DNA from: Dongia_B soli
Lineage (GTDB): Bacteria; Pseudomonadota; Alphaproteobacteria; Dongiales; Dongiaceae
Length of the DNA: 64,000 nt
Assembly (NCBI RefSeq): GCF_034044715.1
Contig: NZ_JAXCLW010000006.1
Location: 124,001-188,000 of the forward strand
Direction: 5' to 3'
This document shows, piece after piece, positions 17,663 through 27,539 of this stretch. Position 1 is the stretch's first letter, and each line of letters begins with the position of its first letter. Position numbers and translations under genes: made by a program. Under the pieces are notes generated by a model. That model did no database searches, was not told the origin of the DNA, and worked only from the letters and a program-made list of their open reading frames with translations.

Positions 17663-17819
17663 GACGATCTCTTCCCGATTCCTTCCAACTGTTGCCGCCG
17701 AATGACAGCCTGCGACAGTCTTCGTCAAAGCGCGTTAAGGAAGCGTAAACCTTTCGGCAAAAGCTTGAGTTCGTGCGGAAGCTTCGACGCAAATGTTGTG
17801 GCCTGCGGCATTGTCGCGG

Positions 17820-18899
17820 TCAGTGCTGGCTGTCGAGTTTTTGTGCCTTGGCCAAGGCCGCATTGCCCTTGGCGGTCTCGCCGGCAGCCAGCAAGGCCTG
17901 TCCCAGATTGCGATAGGCCGGGGCGTAAGCGGGGGCGAGCGAGACTGCCTTGCGGGCGGCGGCGATGGCGCCCGGCAGATCCTGCATTTCCCGCAGCACG
18001 TTGCTGAGATTGTTATAGGCGGGAGCTGCGGTTGCGGCGGGGGGAAGAGCCGCAGCTTTGCGAAAGGCCGCAGCGGATTGGGGCAGATTCCTGGCGGCCT
18101 GCTGGGCGACGCCCAGATTGAAGTAGGCCGCGCCTGATTTCGGATCGACCGTGATTGCGTGCTGCAAGATCGCGACAGCTTCATTCACCTTGCCCTGGCT
18201 ATAGAGCACGGAGCCAAGGCCGATCATCGGTTCGACCTGTTTTGGATCCAGTTCGATCGCCTTGTGGAACATCGGGACCGCGTCGTCATATTGGCGCGCC
18301 TGGTAGAGGACATTGCCAAGATTGTTATAGGTGGCGGCATTGTGGGGATTAAGCTCGATCGCGCGTCGATAAGCGACGATGGCGTCGCTGAACCGGCGCC
18401 GGTGCTTGAAAGTGAGGCCGAGCTCGTTATAGCCGGCAGCGGAATGCGGATCGAGATCCACCGCCTGCTGATAGGCCGCGATCGCCTCATTCAGGCGATA
18501 CTGGTCGAAATAGACGCGGCCCAGATTGAAATAGGCCTGGGCATTCATCGGGTCGCGCCGGACCGCGTTTTCATAAGCCTCGATGGCGGCATTGAATTTG
18601 CGCTGTTGATGAAGCTGATTGCCGAGCGCGATGAAATCCGATCCTGTCCGGGGATTGGCGAGTGTCGCGGCGCTGGCGGTCGGGGCGGGCGCATCGATGC
18701 TGCCACGCCGCGGCGCGGTGCTTGCTCCTGTGCCGCTCTTCGTGGGGAACGAGGTGCGGGGTGAATCACCCAGATCCGACGGCGCATCGTCTCTTGGATC
18801 GGCCACCGCGGTACGGGCCAGGAATGGAACGGACGGCAGCAGCAAGGTCGTCGCCAGAAGAACGGGACCGAGATTGGCCAGGCATTGTTTTCGCTTCAT
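17820..18899 (-). CDS. Exported TPR-repeat protein
   Basis: A 359-residue protein with a Sec signal peptide (MKRKQ..., hydrophobic about 8-30, likely cleavage after AVA). A Ser/Pro/Ala-rich linker leads to about seven consecutive TPR units (about 85-355), with the canonical W/L-G-Y-A-F-A-P pattern in units such as YFNLGRVYFDQYRLNEAIAA and YNNLGNVLYQARQYDDAVPM. TPR domains bind protein partners; a periplasmic scaffold role is inferred. The gene stands alone on the minus strand, preceded by a 400-base gene-free stretch. Confidence 0.87.
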   Translation of the reverse strand: MKRKQCLANLGPVLLATTLLLPSVPFLARTAVADPRDDAPSDLGDSPRTSFPTKSGTGASTAPRRGSIDAPAPTASAATLANPRTGSDFIALGNQLHQQRKFNAAIEAYENAVRRDPMNAQAYFNLGRVYFDQYRLNEAIAAYQQAVDLDPHSAAGYNELGLTFKHRRRFSDAIVAYRRAIELNPHNAATYNNLGNVLYQARQYDDAVPMFHKAIELDPKQVEPMIGLGSVLYSQGKVNEAVAILQHAITVDPKSGAAYFNLGVAQQAARNLPQSAAAFRKAAALPPAATAAPAYNNLSNVLREMQDLPGAIAAARKAVSLAPAYAPAYRNLGQALLAAGETAKGNAALAKAQKLDSQH

Positions 18900-19308
18900 G
18901 CGCGATGGCTTTCCCCAAGAATGTCGGGCCGCATATTAGGGCCCGCACAGCCAATGCCGCATGCAACGGCATCGATATTCGTCTTCTTGATGGTGGTCCT
19001 AATCGCATCCAGAGCTGCGCATCCCGCGTTTGTGCCGGCAGTCCGCCTCGTTCGCCTGCGTGGCAAAGTCAGTTGCAAATTATGCGATTAGACTTGCTAA
19101 CAGCCTCTCATCTATTTTTACCGCCAATTGGGTCAATGGCTTGAATTTCGTCGATTATACCCGTCTGGTAGTACGCCGGATAGTAGTAAAGGGCGCAGAA
19201 CTGTAATCGTCGAGGCGCGTTGCGCGAGGCGTTGACGCATCCCGTGGAGCGCTTTAGCGTCCGGCAATCAAAATCCTGCGACACGTGGCGGTCGGGCGGG
19301 GAGATTAC
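18900..19308. other. Gene-free region
   Basis: About 400 bases between the divergent TPR and NUDIX genes. Short open frames here have no ribosome binding site or recognisable domain. It should contain both promoters, but no strong consensus pair can be named. Confidence 0.4.
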
Positions 19309-19791
19309 ATGTTGCATTGGGCGGTGTTGCGCCGGTCCTATCCCTATCTGGAAAGATTGCGTAACGTCTTGAGGCATCTGTGGGGCATGAAGGCGATCGG
19401 CATCTGCGCCATCGTCCGCAATGCACAAGGCGAGATCCTGTTGGTCAAACATACCTATCGCTTCGATTGGTATCTGCCCGGCGGCGGCCTGCGGCGTGGC
19501 GAAGCGCCGGCCGATGGCATCCGCCGCGAACTGCGCGAGGAGGTGGGACTTGAGCTGACCGCCACGCCCCGGCTGCTGCAGGTCTATCTGCATCATTATA
19601 ACGGCATGATCGATTATCCGATCCTGTATGAAGTCACGGCATTCAGCGGCACCGCGCATCCCGCCGACCGGATGGAAATCACCGAGATCGGCTGGTTCCC
19701 GCCCGACCGCCTGCCGCCCGATATTTCGCCGAAGACACGGCTGCGCATCGAGGAATGGCTCGGCCAGCGCCCGGTCGCCAATGTGTGGTAG
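19309..19791 (+). CDS. NUDIX hydrolase
   Basis: A 160-residue protein with a complete Nudix box in the middle (about residues 58-80): GGLRRGEAPADGIRRELREE followed by VGLEL, matching GX5EX7REUXEEXGU. An N-terminal extension of about 25 residues with basic character precedes the domain. It would hydrolyse a nucleoside diphosphate linked to another group; the substrate is unknown. Start 19309 is favoured over 19285 because GGGGAGA lies 6-12 bases upstream. It is convergent with the TPR gene at 19810, with 18 bases between stop codons. Confidence 0.9.
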   Translation: MLHWAVLRRSYPYLERLRNVLRHLWGMKAIGICAIVRNAQGEILLVKHTYRFDWYLPGGGLRRGEAPADGIRRELREEVGLELTATPRLLQVYLHHYNGMIDYPILYEVTAFSGTAHPADRMEITEIGWFPPDRLPPDISPKTRLRIEEWLGQRPVANVW

Positions 19792-19809
19792 CGTCCTCGT
19801 TGGGAAAGA

Positions 19810-20685
19810 TCACGGCACCTGAAAGCCGAGTGCTTTTGCTTTGTTGAGCGCCGCTTCACCCTCAGCGCGGCGGTCCTGCATCAGATAGAGTTTGCCCAAA
19901 TAGTAATAGCCTTCGCCGTCCTGCGGATCGGCACGAAGATGATGTTTGAGCAGGTCGATAGCCGCATCATCCTTTCCTAAATGCAGCAATGCGACGCAAA
20001 AGCCCTGAACAACCGGCCGGCTGGTCGGGTCCTGTTGATAAGCAATTTCATAGGCCGCTGCACTACCGGCATCATCGCCCAGGATAAGCAATGCGTCGCC
20101 AAGGCCACGATTGGCAGCAAAATCGGTGGGTTGCAGGGCAAGGGCACGCCGAAACAAAGGCACTGCCTCCGCAGAACGTTTCTGCGCCGACAGGACGAAG
20201 CCGAGATTGCTCAGGACGTCAGGATCGTCAGGCAGGCCCAGCTGGGCGCGGCGCAAGGCTGCCTCGGCGCCGATATTGTCGCCTGTCATCATCAGCATGG
20301 AGCCGAGAAAGGATTGCAGCTTGGCGTCATCCGGATGGGCCTGGATCGCTTCGCGTGTCAGCTTGATCGCGTCATCCAAGCGGCGCTGCTTCAAGTAAAG
20401 CGCGTTGAGCTGGCCATAGACCTGACGCGAACCGGGACGGAGCCGCCAGGCATCCGCGAGCACAGCCTCGGCGCCGCGATCGTCGCCCCGCGCGAAGAGC
20501 GCCTGGCCAAGCTCGCTGCAGGCTACCGCCATGGCATTGTCGCCGGTTTGCGCCGCGTGGCATGACTCGGGTGTCGCGGTCGTATCGCCCCAAGCCGGCC
20601 CGGCCAGGACCAGCCCGGACAGGACTGGCCCGGAGAGCAGGGCGATCAGTAGAAAAGCGGCAGATGGCAAGGAATAGCGCGGCAT
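19810..20685 (-). CDS. Exported TPR-repeat protein
   Basis: A 291-residue protein with an N-terminal signal peptide (about 1-32, containing a Leu/Ala-rich core and an AWG site) followed by about six TPR units, for example VYGQLNALYLKQRRLDDAIK, LSNLGFVLSAQKRSAEAVPL and GYYYLGKLYLMQDRRAEGEA. Two Cys residues near the mature N-terminus and near residue 225 could form a disulfide in the periplasm. It is a second, different exported TPR protein within 3 kb of the one at 17820-18899. Partner unknown. Confidence 0.85.
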   Translation of the reverse strand: MPRYSLPSAAFLLIALLSGPVLSGLVLAGPAWGDTTATPESCHAAQTGDNAMAVACSELGQALFARGDDRGAEAVLADAWRLRPGSRQVYGQLNALYLKQRRLDDAIKLTREAIQAHPDDAKLQSFLGSMLMMTGDNIGAEAALRRAQLGLPDDPDVLSNLGFVLSAQKRSAEAVPLFRRALALQPTDFAANRGLGDALLILGDDAGSAAAYEIAYQQDPTSRPVVQGFCVALLHLGKDDAAIDLLKHHLRADPQDGEGYYYLGKLYLMQDRRAEGEAALNKAKALGFQVP

Positions 20686-21074
20686 CGCTCAGCATGATTC
20701 TCGTTAAAGTAGCCGTATCTATAGCATATGTATTTAAAGTTGTAATGGCGATTTATCTGCTATTGCCGGTGCTGCCCGCGGCCAGTTCAACTGATTTTGA
20801 TAGGCTGTGGCGGGTATGTTCTTGCGATGCACGTGAGCTCTGCTTGTTATGTGCGTGAATTTGCACGAATCGCCATGGATTATGTTGTGGGGAAACGCAT
20901 TGCCTGCTCATCGATATCTGGTTATCGGTGGTCGCTTCGGATGATCGGGGATCTCGGATGTCCCATTCAATAATGTCTTGGCACGGCGCCAATTACCGGT
21001 CCCATCGGCTCGCCTCTTAAATTCGCTCTGTTTCAATTCCAACCTGTCTTTTCACTGGAGTTTGTCGGACACCC
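20686..21074. other. Gene-free region
   Basis: About 390 bases between a TPR gene and the divergent channel gene. It is richer in A+T in its first 100 bases than the neighbouring genes, as expected for promoter DNA. Open frames inside lack coding character. No specific element could be named. Confidence 0.4.
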
Positions 21075-23735
21075 ATGAAGCGCAGCCCTCGCTCCGTCCC
21101 GGTTTTCCTTTTGATCATGATGATCCTGGCCGGCCTTACCGCCGGGCGGTCCGCAATCGCCCAACAGGCGGCCCCGGCGCCGAACGGAGCCGCGGCGACC
21201 GCGGCCAATTCTCTGACCCCGGAGCAGGCAAGACAGGCGCTTGAGGTACTGCAGGACGATGCCAAGCGGCATCAGTTCATCAATGTGCTGAAGGCCATTG
21301 CCGCAGCCGAGACGACACAGCCGGCACAGCCGGCACCCAAGGGTCAGGCTCCGGCACAGGGCACGGCACATCCTGCCGAACAAACTCAGGCATCGCCGCA
21401 GACACCCGCTCCGGCACCGGCACCCGCACCGGCACCCGCTCCGGCATCGACACAGGCGGCGCCACCGGCGGCACCACCGGCGGAAAAACCGGCCGAAGCA
21501 GCTGCGGCCAGTGCCCTCGAGGCCGACAGCCTGGGGGCGGAATTGATGGTGCAGGTGGCGTCCTGGCTGGACGATTTCGGCGATCAACTCGGCACCAGCG
21601 CCAAATCAATCGCCGATCTGCCGCGCCTGTGGAACTGGTTCCAGAATATGCTGCGCGATCCGCTGGCGCGCATGACCTTGATCAATGCCATCTGGCGCCT
21701 GGGTGCGATCTTCGCTTGCGCGCTGCTGGGCGAATGGGTGATCCGCTATTTGTTGCGCCGTCCGATTTCCGCAATCGAACGCCGTGTCACGCCGGTAAAT
21801 GACACTGTCGCCGATCGGGCTGAGTCCACGCCGAGCGATATCGATCCCGGCGATATCGAGCCGCATTATGAGGTGGCGGCCAAGCCGGGCCGGGACTTTG
21901 CCTTGCTGCGCCGGCTGCCTTTGGCAATTCTGCGTTTCGTTCTCGACCTTTTGCCGGTGGTTGCCTTCGCGATGATCGGCAATGCGCTGTTGAGCACGCC
22001 TTTGGCCAATGGGGCGAATATCAACGCGCAGACCATTCGGCTGGCGGGTGTTGCCCTGGTCAACGCCTATGTCCTGACCCGCGCCGTGGGCTGCGTCGTC
22101 CGGCTCTTCGTACAATCCTCGACCGCCGGCTTGCGCCTGCTGCCGGTCCGCGACGAGACCGGCGCCTATATTGAGATCTGGTTCTTCCGCCTGGTGGCCA
22201 CCGCCTTGTTCGGCGGCGCCGTTGCGGAAGTGGCGAAGCTGTTCGGGCTGACCCATAGCGGCTATGAAACGCTGATCAAGATCGTCTCGCTGATCATTCA
22301 TATCTATCTCGTCATCATCATCCTGCAATGCCGGCATACGGTGGGGGCCTGGTTGCGGGCCAAGCCACGGCCCGACGGGACGGAGCGCCGTGGGCCGATC
22401 GTGGTCTTCCGCAATCAGCTGGCCGATCTGTGGTATTTCTTCGCGATATTCCTGGTGCTGGCGAGCTGGGTGGTCTGGGCGATCGACCGCCGCCACGGTT
22501 TTGCCAAGCTGATGGAGTTTTGCCTGTGGACCGGCGTGGTGCTGATCGTGGCGCGGCTGGTCGCGATGATCGTGCTTGGCGGCTTCGACCGGCTGTTCAA
22601 GATCAATGTCGATCTCGAACGGCGCTTTCCCGGCCTCAAGGATCGCAGTAACCGCTACTATCCGCTGCTGCGCGGTGTGGTGACGGCTCTGATCGCCGTG
22701 GTGACGGCCATTGCCCTGCTGCAGGTTTGGGGCTTCGACGCTTTCGACTGGTTCAGCGGCAGTCGGATCGGCAGCCGTCTCATCTCGGCGGTGATCACCG
22801 TCGCCATCGCCGCGATCATCGCCGTGGCCGTTTGGGAAGGAGCCAATATCGCCATCGACCGGCATATGACCCGGCTCGACCGGCGGGGCGATTATGCCCA
22901 TGCGGCGCGGTTGCGCACCTTGGTTCCCATCCTGCGGACCGTGCTGCTGATCCTGGTATCGGTGGTGGTGATCTTTACGCTGCTGAGCGAGATCGGCGTC
23001 AATATCGCGCCGCTGCTGGCCGGCGCCAGCATCATTGGCGTCGCCCTCGGCTTCGGTTCGCAAAAACTGGTGCAGGATTTCATCACCGGCATCTTCCTGC
23101 TGCTGGAAAACGCGATGCAGGTCGGCGATTTCGTCACCGCCTCGGGCCTCTCCGGCACGGTGGAGAAGCTGTCGATCCGTACCATTCGGTTGCGGGCCGG
23201 CGACGGCGCGGTGCATATCGTGCCCTTCAGCGCGGTGACCACGGTCACCAATGTCAATCGCGGCGTGGGCAATGCTTCTATCAAAGTCGTCGTCGATGCC
23301 CAGGAAGATACCGACAAAGTCGGCGAGACCTTGAAGCAGATCGCCTTGGACATGCGCGAAGACGAGAACTTCAAATATGCAATGCGCAGCGATCTTCAGC
23401 TTTGGGGTGTCGACGATGTCGATGGCCATACCGCGACCATCGTCGGACAGATTGTCTGCACCGATAGCGGCCGTTGGGGCGTGCAGCGTGAATTCAATCG
23501 CCGCCTGAAGAAGCGGTTTGCGGAACTCGGCATTCGGCTCGCCGCGCCGATCCAAACGGTCATCCTGCGCCAGGAAGAAGAGAAGGAAAAGGCGGAGGAG
23601 GGCGCCGGCGAGGAGGCGTCCAAGGAAGCTGTTGTTACTTCGGAATTCGAAAAACCGGCAAGCGGGGACGAGGAGAAAAGTTCGACTTCGGTTCGCAACT
23701 CGCCGCCGCCTAGCGCCCTAGGACATACGAAATAA
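21075..23735 (+). CDS. Large MscS-family mechanosensitive channel
   Basis: An 886-residue inner membrane protein. A signal peptide (about 1-31) is followed by a periplasmic Ala/Pro-rich linker with a run of PAPAPAPAPAP at about residues 112-125, then about ten membrane helices from residue 205. The MscS pore and beta domain sits at about 615-790, with the signature AGASIIGVALGFGSQKLVQD and then GIFLLLENAMQVGDFV. A charged, Glu/Lys-rich cytoplasmic tail follows. Members relieve osmotic pressure by opening under membrane tension. The large N-terminal region places it with the long MscK/YnaI-like proteins rather than the 286-residue MscS. Confidence 0.9.
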   Translation: MKRSPRSVPVFLLIMMILAGLTAGRSAIAQQAAPAPNGAAATAANSLTPEQARQALEVLQDDAKRHQFINVLKAIAAAETTQPAQPAPKGQAPAQGTAHPAEQTQASPQTPAPAPAPAPAPAPASTQAAPPAAPPAEKPAEAAAASALEADSLGAELMVQVASWLDDFGDQLGTSAKSIADLPRLWNWFQNMLRDPLARMTLINAIWRLGAIFACALLGEWVIRYLLRRPISAIERRVTPVNDTVADRAESTPSDIDPGDIEPHYEVAAKPGRDFALLRRLPLAILRFVLDLLPVVAFAMIGNALLSTPLANGANINAQTIRLAGVALVNAYVLTRAVGCVVRLFVQSSTAGLRLLPVRDETGAYIEIWFFRLVATALFGGAVAEVAKLFGLTHSGYETLIKIVSLIIHIYLVIIILQCRHTVGAWLRAKPRPDGTERRGPIVVFRNQLADLWYFFAIFLVLASWVVWAIDRRHGFAKLMEFCLWTGVVLIVARLVAMIVLGGFDRLFKINVDLERRFPGLKDRSNRYYPLLRGVVTALIAVVTAIALLQVWGFDAFDWFSGSRIGSRLISAVITVAIAAIIAVAVWEGANIAIDRHMTRLDRRGDYAHAARLRTLVPILRTVLLILVSVVVIFTLLSEIGVNIAPLLAGASIIGVALGFGSQKLVQDFITGIFLLLENAMQVGDFVTASGLSGTVEKLSIRTIRLRAGDGAVHIVPFSAVTTVTNVNRGVGNASIKVVVDAQEDTDKVGETLKQIALDMREDENFKYAMRSDLQLWGVDDVDGHTATIVGQIVCTDSGRWGVQREFNRRLKKRFAELGIRLAAPIQTVILRQEEEKEKAEEGAGEEASKEAVVTSEFEKPASGDEEKSSTSVRNSPPPSALGHTK

Positions 23736-23742
23736 AAGACAC

Positions 23743-23779
23743 GATAACGACGCACTTCCTGATCGGGGACGTCGTTATC
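23743..23779 (+). terminator. Hairpin after the channel gene
   Basis: GATAACGACG at 23743-23752 is perfectly complementary to CGTCGTTATC at 23770-23779 with a 17-base loop, just after the stop codon at 23735. A T-run is lacking, so it may be a Rho-type or transcript-end structure rather than a classical intrinsic terminator. Confidence 0.4.
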
Positions 23780-23985
23780 ATTGGGCCATCATCCCTCTCA
23801 GCGGGAGATTTATAGTCCTAAACGGGCCGCAGCATCTTGCCTGCCTCCGGGCAGAGGTGCATGCTCTGCGCAAATCGCAAAAAGATAATCCGCCAATGAG
23901 GCGAGGCCGCCGATTTGCCCGGCACGGCCCATGGCCTGCGGGCAGATCCTGTCACCGGAAAGCTGCTTACAGGAAGCTGCGCGCC

Positions 23986-25587
23986 ATGGCACAAAGCGAG
24001 ACCAGCTTGCCCGGCAGGGCAATTCATCCGTTCGGCGGAAAATTGCTGGTCCTGTTGGTTCTGGTCATGCTGGCGGGATTGCCGCTGGCCGTCTGGCTCG
24101 ATATCAGCACCTTGTCGAAAAACATGCTGAAGCGCCAATCTGAGGATCTCAGCTCAGTCGTCAGCAGCATTCGCGCCTATTATGCCAATAATGTCATCAC
24201 CCGCGTGCTGGCCGCGCCGGGCGAGGTAAAGCCGGTGCACAATTATGAATCCGTGCCGGGCGGCATTCCCATCCCTGCGACGCTCTCGCTGGAGCTTGGC
24301 CGTGTCATTCAAGAGAAGCAGGCCAATATCAGTTACCGTTTCATCTCCGACCTGCCCTTCAAGGGACGGGCACCGCATCCGATGGATGCTTTCGAACAAA
24401 ACGCTCTGGCGCGATTGCGGCACAATCCGGATCAGGAGATGGCCACCGTCACCCGGGCCGGCTTCAGCAATACTTATCGCCTCATAACGCCCATCATCAT
24501 GGGAGCTGCCTGCGTCAAATGCCATAACAGCAATCCGGACAGTCCGAAGACGGACTGGAGGGTAGGCGATGTGCGCGGCATCCAGGAAGTGAGCATCACG
24601 CAGCCCTTTGCCGCGAATATCTTTTCCTTCAAGTATCTGCTGATTTATTTCTTCTTCGTCGGCGCGGCGGGGATCGGCTTCATTCTGCTGCAGCGCCGGC
24701 AGGGCGCGATCATCCAGGCCGTCAATCGCGAGTTGGAAGCGACGAACAATTTCCTGGCGACGATCTCATTGAAGATCTCGCGCTATCTCTCGCCGCAGAT
24801 CTATAAGAGCATTTTCAGCGGCCAGAGGGATGTCATCATCCATACCGAACGGAAGCGCCTGACGATCTTCTTTTCCGATATCAAGGATTTCACCGCGACC
24901 ACCGAACGTCTTCAGCCGGAGGCACTGACCTCGATGCTGAACGAATATCTGACCGAGATGTCGAGCATCGCGCTGAAATATGGCGGTACGATCGACAAAT
25001 TCATCGGTGATGCGATCCTGGTTTTCTTTGGCGACCCGGAGACGAGGGGGGCGGCGGAGGATGCCAAGGCTTGCCTTTACATGGCGGTGGATATGCAAAA
25101 GCGCCTGGGGGAGCTGAAAGCGAAATGGCGCCACGAGGGCACCGAGCGGCCTTTCATCGTCCGCATGGGCATCAATACGGGCTATTGCAATGTCGGCAAT
25201 TTCGGCAGCAACGACCGGATGGATTACACGATCATCGGTGCCGAAGCCAATCTCGCCGCACGGCTGCAAACGGCGGCGGAGGCGGGGACCATCGTCATCA
25301 GCTACGAGACCTATGCCCTGGTGCAGGATATCGTCATCGCCACACCCTTGCCGCCCATCACCATGAAGGGCATCCAGCGCGAGGTCATCCCTTATGCGGT
25401 GGAAGGCCTGTTGAGCAGCGCCGACCGCTCGCTCCATGTGCTTAGCGAACACATGAGCGGGCTCGATCTACATCTCAACTTGGACCAGGTCGAGGCCAGC
25501 GACACGGGCCGGGTCCGCACCGCGTTGCTGGATGCTTTGGCGGCGCTCGACCAGAAGCTGGCAAGGCCGCCTTCGGCGGCGAGCTAG
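23986..25587 (+). CDS. Membrane class III adenylate cyclase with haem-motif Tll0287-like sensor
   Basis: A 533-residue membrane protein. Helix 1 (about 20-40) and helix 2 (about 217-236) flank a periplasmic Tll0287-like (DUF3365) sensor with a CVKCH haem-attachment motif at residues 176-180. The cytoplasmic cyclase domain (about 288-470) keeps both metal-binding Asp residues (D298 in FSDIKDF, D342 in IGDAILVFF), the adenine-specifying Lys338 in DKFIGD and Thr415 in DYTIIG, and the transition-state Asn422/Arg426 in NLAARL. It should make cAMP in response to a haem-bound ligand or redox state. The start at 23986 has AGGAAG upstream; the longer frame from 23857 lacks family similarity. Confidence 0.88.
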   Translation: MAQSETSLPGRAIHPFGGKLLVLLVLVMLAGLPLAVWLDISTLSKNMLKRQSEDLSSVVSSIRAYYANNVITRVLAAPGEVKPVHNYESVPGGIPIPATLSLELGRVIQEKQANISYRFISDLPFKGRAPHPMDAFEQNALARLRHNPDQEMATVTRAGFSNTYRLITPIIMGAACVKCHNSNPDSPKTDWRVGDVRGIQEVSITQPFAANIFSFKYLLIYFFFVGAAGIGFILLQRRQGAIIQAVNRELEATNNFLATISLKISRYLSPQIYKSIFSGQRDVIIHTERKRLTIFFSDIKDFTATTERLQPEALTSMLNEYLTEMSSIALKYGGTIDKFIGDAILVFFGDPETRGAAEDAKACLYMAVDMQKRLGELKAKWRHEGTERPFIVRMGINTGYCNVGNFGSNDRMDYTIIGAEANLAARLQTAAEAGTIVISYETYALVQDIVIATPLPPITMKGIQREVIPYAVEGLLSSADRSLHVLSEHMSGLDLHLNLDQVEASDTGRVRTALLDALAALDQKLARPPSAAS

Positions 25588-25642
25588 GCAGGCGCGCTTA
25601 GTTGTTATCGCCGAGTATCGCACAGCGCAGATGCGCTCTCGC

Positions 25643-25675
25643 TTGTCACCCTCGGACTTGATCCGAGGGTTCATC
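25643..25675. repeat. Chromosomal palindromic repeat, reverse orientation
   Basis: TTGTCACCCTCGGACTTGAT then CCGAGGGTTCATCG, followed by GGGGACTGACGAC, which matches the outer flank of other copies. It faces the copy at 25750-25815 in the gap between the convergent cyclase and ABC transporter genes. Confidence 0.8.
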
Positions 25676-25749
25676 GTGGGGACTGACGACTATTGCCTGA
25701 CGCGCACCCGGCAGTCATTACCATCCGACAACGTGTCCGGCTTCTGCCG

Positions 25750-25815
25750 TGGACCCTCGGGTCAAGCCCGAGGGTGACAACCTTGCTTGTTTCCGATGTT
25801 GTGCAATGACTATTG
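25750..25815. repeat. Chromosomal palindromic repeat with downstream tail
   Basis: TGGACCCTCGGGTCAAGCCC then GAGGGTGACAACCTTGCTTG and a tail GATGTTGTGCAATGA. The tail matches those after the copies at 5890, 49127 and 52936, defining an element of about 70-80 bases. Confidence 0.8.
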
Positions 25816-25827
25816 ACCGATCTGGTA

Positions 25828-26631
25828 TCACGCCACCGCCTGGACCTCATCAGTGGCCTGTTGGCGCATCAGTTTCATGATGTCGCGTTCCAGCTCGGCA
25901 TAGCCATCTAGCTCCAGGACTTCCTCCTTGCGGCGCCATCTTTTGCCGAGCTTGAAAGCGGGCACGATATTGGCGGCGACGGTGCCGGGATGGCGCGAGA
26001 GGAAGACGATGCGGTCGGCTGTGTAGATCGCTTCCTCGATGTCATGGGTGACCATGAGGATCGTCGTCTGGGTTTCCTCGGCGATGGAGATCATCAGCTC
26101 CTGCATATGCCAGCGGGTCTCGGCATCGAGCGCGCCGAAGGGCTCATCCATCAGCAGCATCTCAGGATCGTTGGCGAGGGTGCGGGCGATAGCCACGCGC
26201 TGCTTCATGCCGCCCGAGAGCTGCTTCGGATAGGCCTGGGCGAATTTCGAGAGATGCACGAGGTTGAGGAAATGCTGGGCGCGGCGGGCACGTTCCGGCG
26301 CCGGCACGTGCTGCAGCCGCATACCATATTCGACATTCTGCTGCACGGTGAGCCAGTCGAAGCTGGTATAGGCCTGGAACACCATGCCACGGTCACGGCC
26401 GGGGCCCTCGATCTGGCGACCATCCAATGTCATGGCGCCGCTGCTGGGTTCCTCCAGGCCGGCCACCATGCGCAACACGGTGGATTTGCCGCAGCCGGAA
26501 GGACCGAGCAGGACGCAGATTTCGTTTTCCATCACCTCGAAGGAAACGCGATGGATCGCCTCGATCTCGGTATTGGAGCCGATCTGGTATCGCTTGCCGA
26601 TCTCGCGGAGGGAGAGTTTGGGCGCGCTCAT
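25828..26631 (-). CDS. NitT/TauT-type ABC transporter ATPase
   Basis: A 267-residue cytoplasmic ATPase of the nitrate/sulfonate/taurine (SsuB/TauB) class: Walker A GPSGCGKST, Q-loop region MVFQAYTSFDW, signature LSGGMKQR, Walker B MLLMDEPFGALD and switch His in VTHDIEEA. It energises import through the permease encoded just upstream, whose stop overlaps its ATG by four bases. It is the last gene of an eight-gene minus-strand operon that starts with a ureohydrolase and creatininase, so import of a guanidino or creatinine-like nitrogen compound is inferred. Confidence 0.92.
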   Translation of the reverse strand: MSAPKLSLREIGKRYQIGSNTEIEAIHRVSFEVMENEICVLLGPSGCGKSTVLRMVAGLEEPSSGAMTLDGRQIEGPGRDRGMVFQAYTSFDWLTVQQNVEYGMRLQHVPAPERARRAQHFLNLVHLSKFAQAYPKQLSGGMKQRVAIARTLANDPEMLLMDEPFGALDAETRWHMQELMISIAEETQTTILMVTHDIEEAIYTADRIVFLSRHPGTVAANIVPAFKLGKRWRRKEEVLELDGYAELERDIMKLMRQQATDEVQAVA

Positions 26632-27452
26632 CTTGCGCTCTCCTCGACATAGGGGAACATCAGGCGGTGAAGCCAGCGGAAGGCCATATCGCAGAGCAGG
26701 CCGAGGACGCCGATGACGACGATGCCGGCCATGATCTCATCGGTATGCAGGAAGCGGCGGGCGCGCATCATCATAGCGCCGATGCCATTGGTGGAGGCGA
26801 CGATCTCGGCGATCACCAGATAGGTCCAGCTGACCGCCATCATCTGCCGCATGGCGACCACGACATTAGGGAGCACGGCGGGCACGATCACAGTCCAGAG
26901 GATCTGCTTCCGGTTGCCGCCGAGGGTCATCGAGGTCTCGACGAATTCCTGGCGCACCTGCTTGGTGTAATCCATCACCAGGGTGATCAGGAAGAACACC
27001 ACGCCGATGAAGAGAAGGGCGAGCTTCGGTCCTTCGCCGGTGCCGAACCACATCAGCAGGACCGGGATGAAGGAAGGGGCCGGCAGATACCGCCAGGCGG
27101 CCATGAAAGGATTGAAGAAAGCCTCCAGCACCCGGAAGGTCCCCATGGCGATGCCGAGCGGTACGGCGACGATGCAGGCCATCAAAAAACTGATGGCGAT
27201 GCGCAGCATGCTGGCGCCGATATCCATCAGGAAATCCGGCGTCGAGAGCAGGCCGGCCAGCGTCGACAGCACCCTTGTCGGACTGGGCATCAGCAATTCG
27301 GTCACGAAGCCGGCTTTCACCGCCGCTTCCCAGATAATGAAAAAAGCGGCCCAGAGCGAGACACCGAGAATGATGGTGGTGCGGCGTGAGATCGGCTTGC
27401 GGATCTCCAGCCAGCGCTTGGCGCGCGGTGTCAGCGGTGATTGATACTGCAT
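26628..27452 (-). CDS. NitT/TauT-type ABC transporter permease
   Basis: A 274-residue inner membrane permease with about six helices. The EAA-type cytoplasmic loop is visible in the stretch FVETSMTLGGNRKQILWTVI, where the ABC ATPase docks. The N-terminus is a short basic cytoplasmic segment. It belongs to the SsuC/TauC group. It lies 87 bases downstream of a substrate-binding protein gene and overlaps the ATPase gene by four bases (translational coupling). Confidence 0.92.
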   Translation of the reverse strand: MQYQSPLTPRAKRWLEIRKPISRRTTIILGVSLWAAFFIIWEAAVKAGFVTELLMPSPTRVLSTLAGLLSTPDFLMDIGASMLRIAISFLMACIVAVPLGIAMGTFRVLEAFFNPFMAAWRYLPAPSFIPVLLMWFGTGEGPKLALLFIGVVFFLITLVMDYTKQVRQEFVETSMTLGGNRKQILWTVIVPAVLPNVVVAMRQMMAVSWTYLVIAEIVASTNGIGAMMMRARRFLHTDEIMAGIVVIGVLGLLCDMAFRWLHRLMFPYVEESAR

Positions 27453-27539
27453 CAGCTATCAGCCTCGGTTGAGCGGTGGCCGGCACCAGGATGCTAGGCA
27501 CCCGGGCCGGCCACGGTTACGCATGGTCGATCGTGACGC

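Noticed and set aside
21606..23555. 649-codon minus-strand frame opposite the MscS channel
   Set aside because: Shadow frame; the sense strand has conserved MscS motifs, the antisense product has none.
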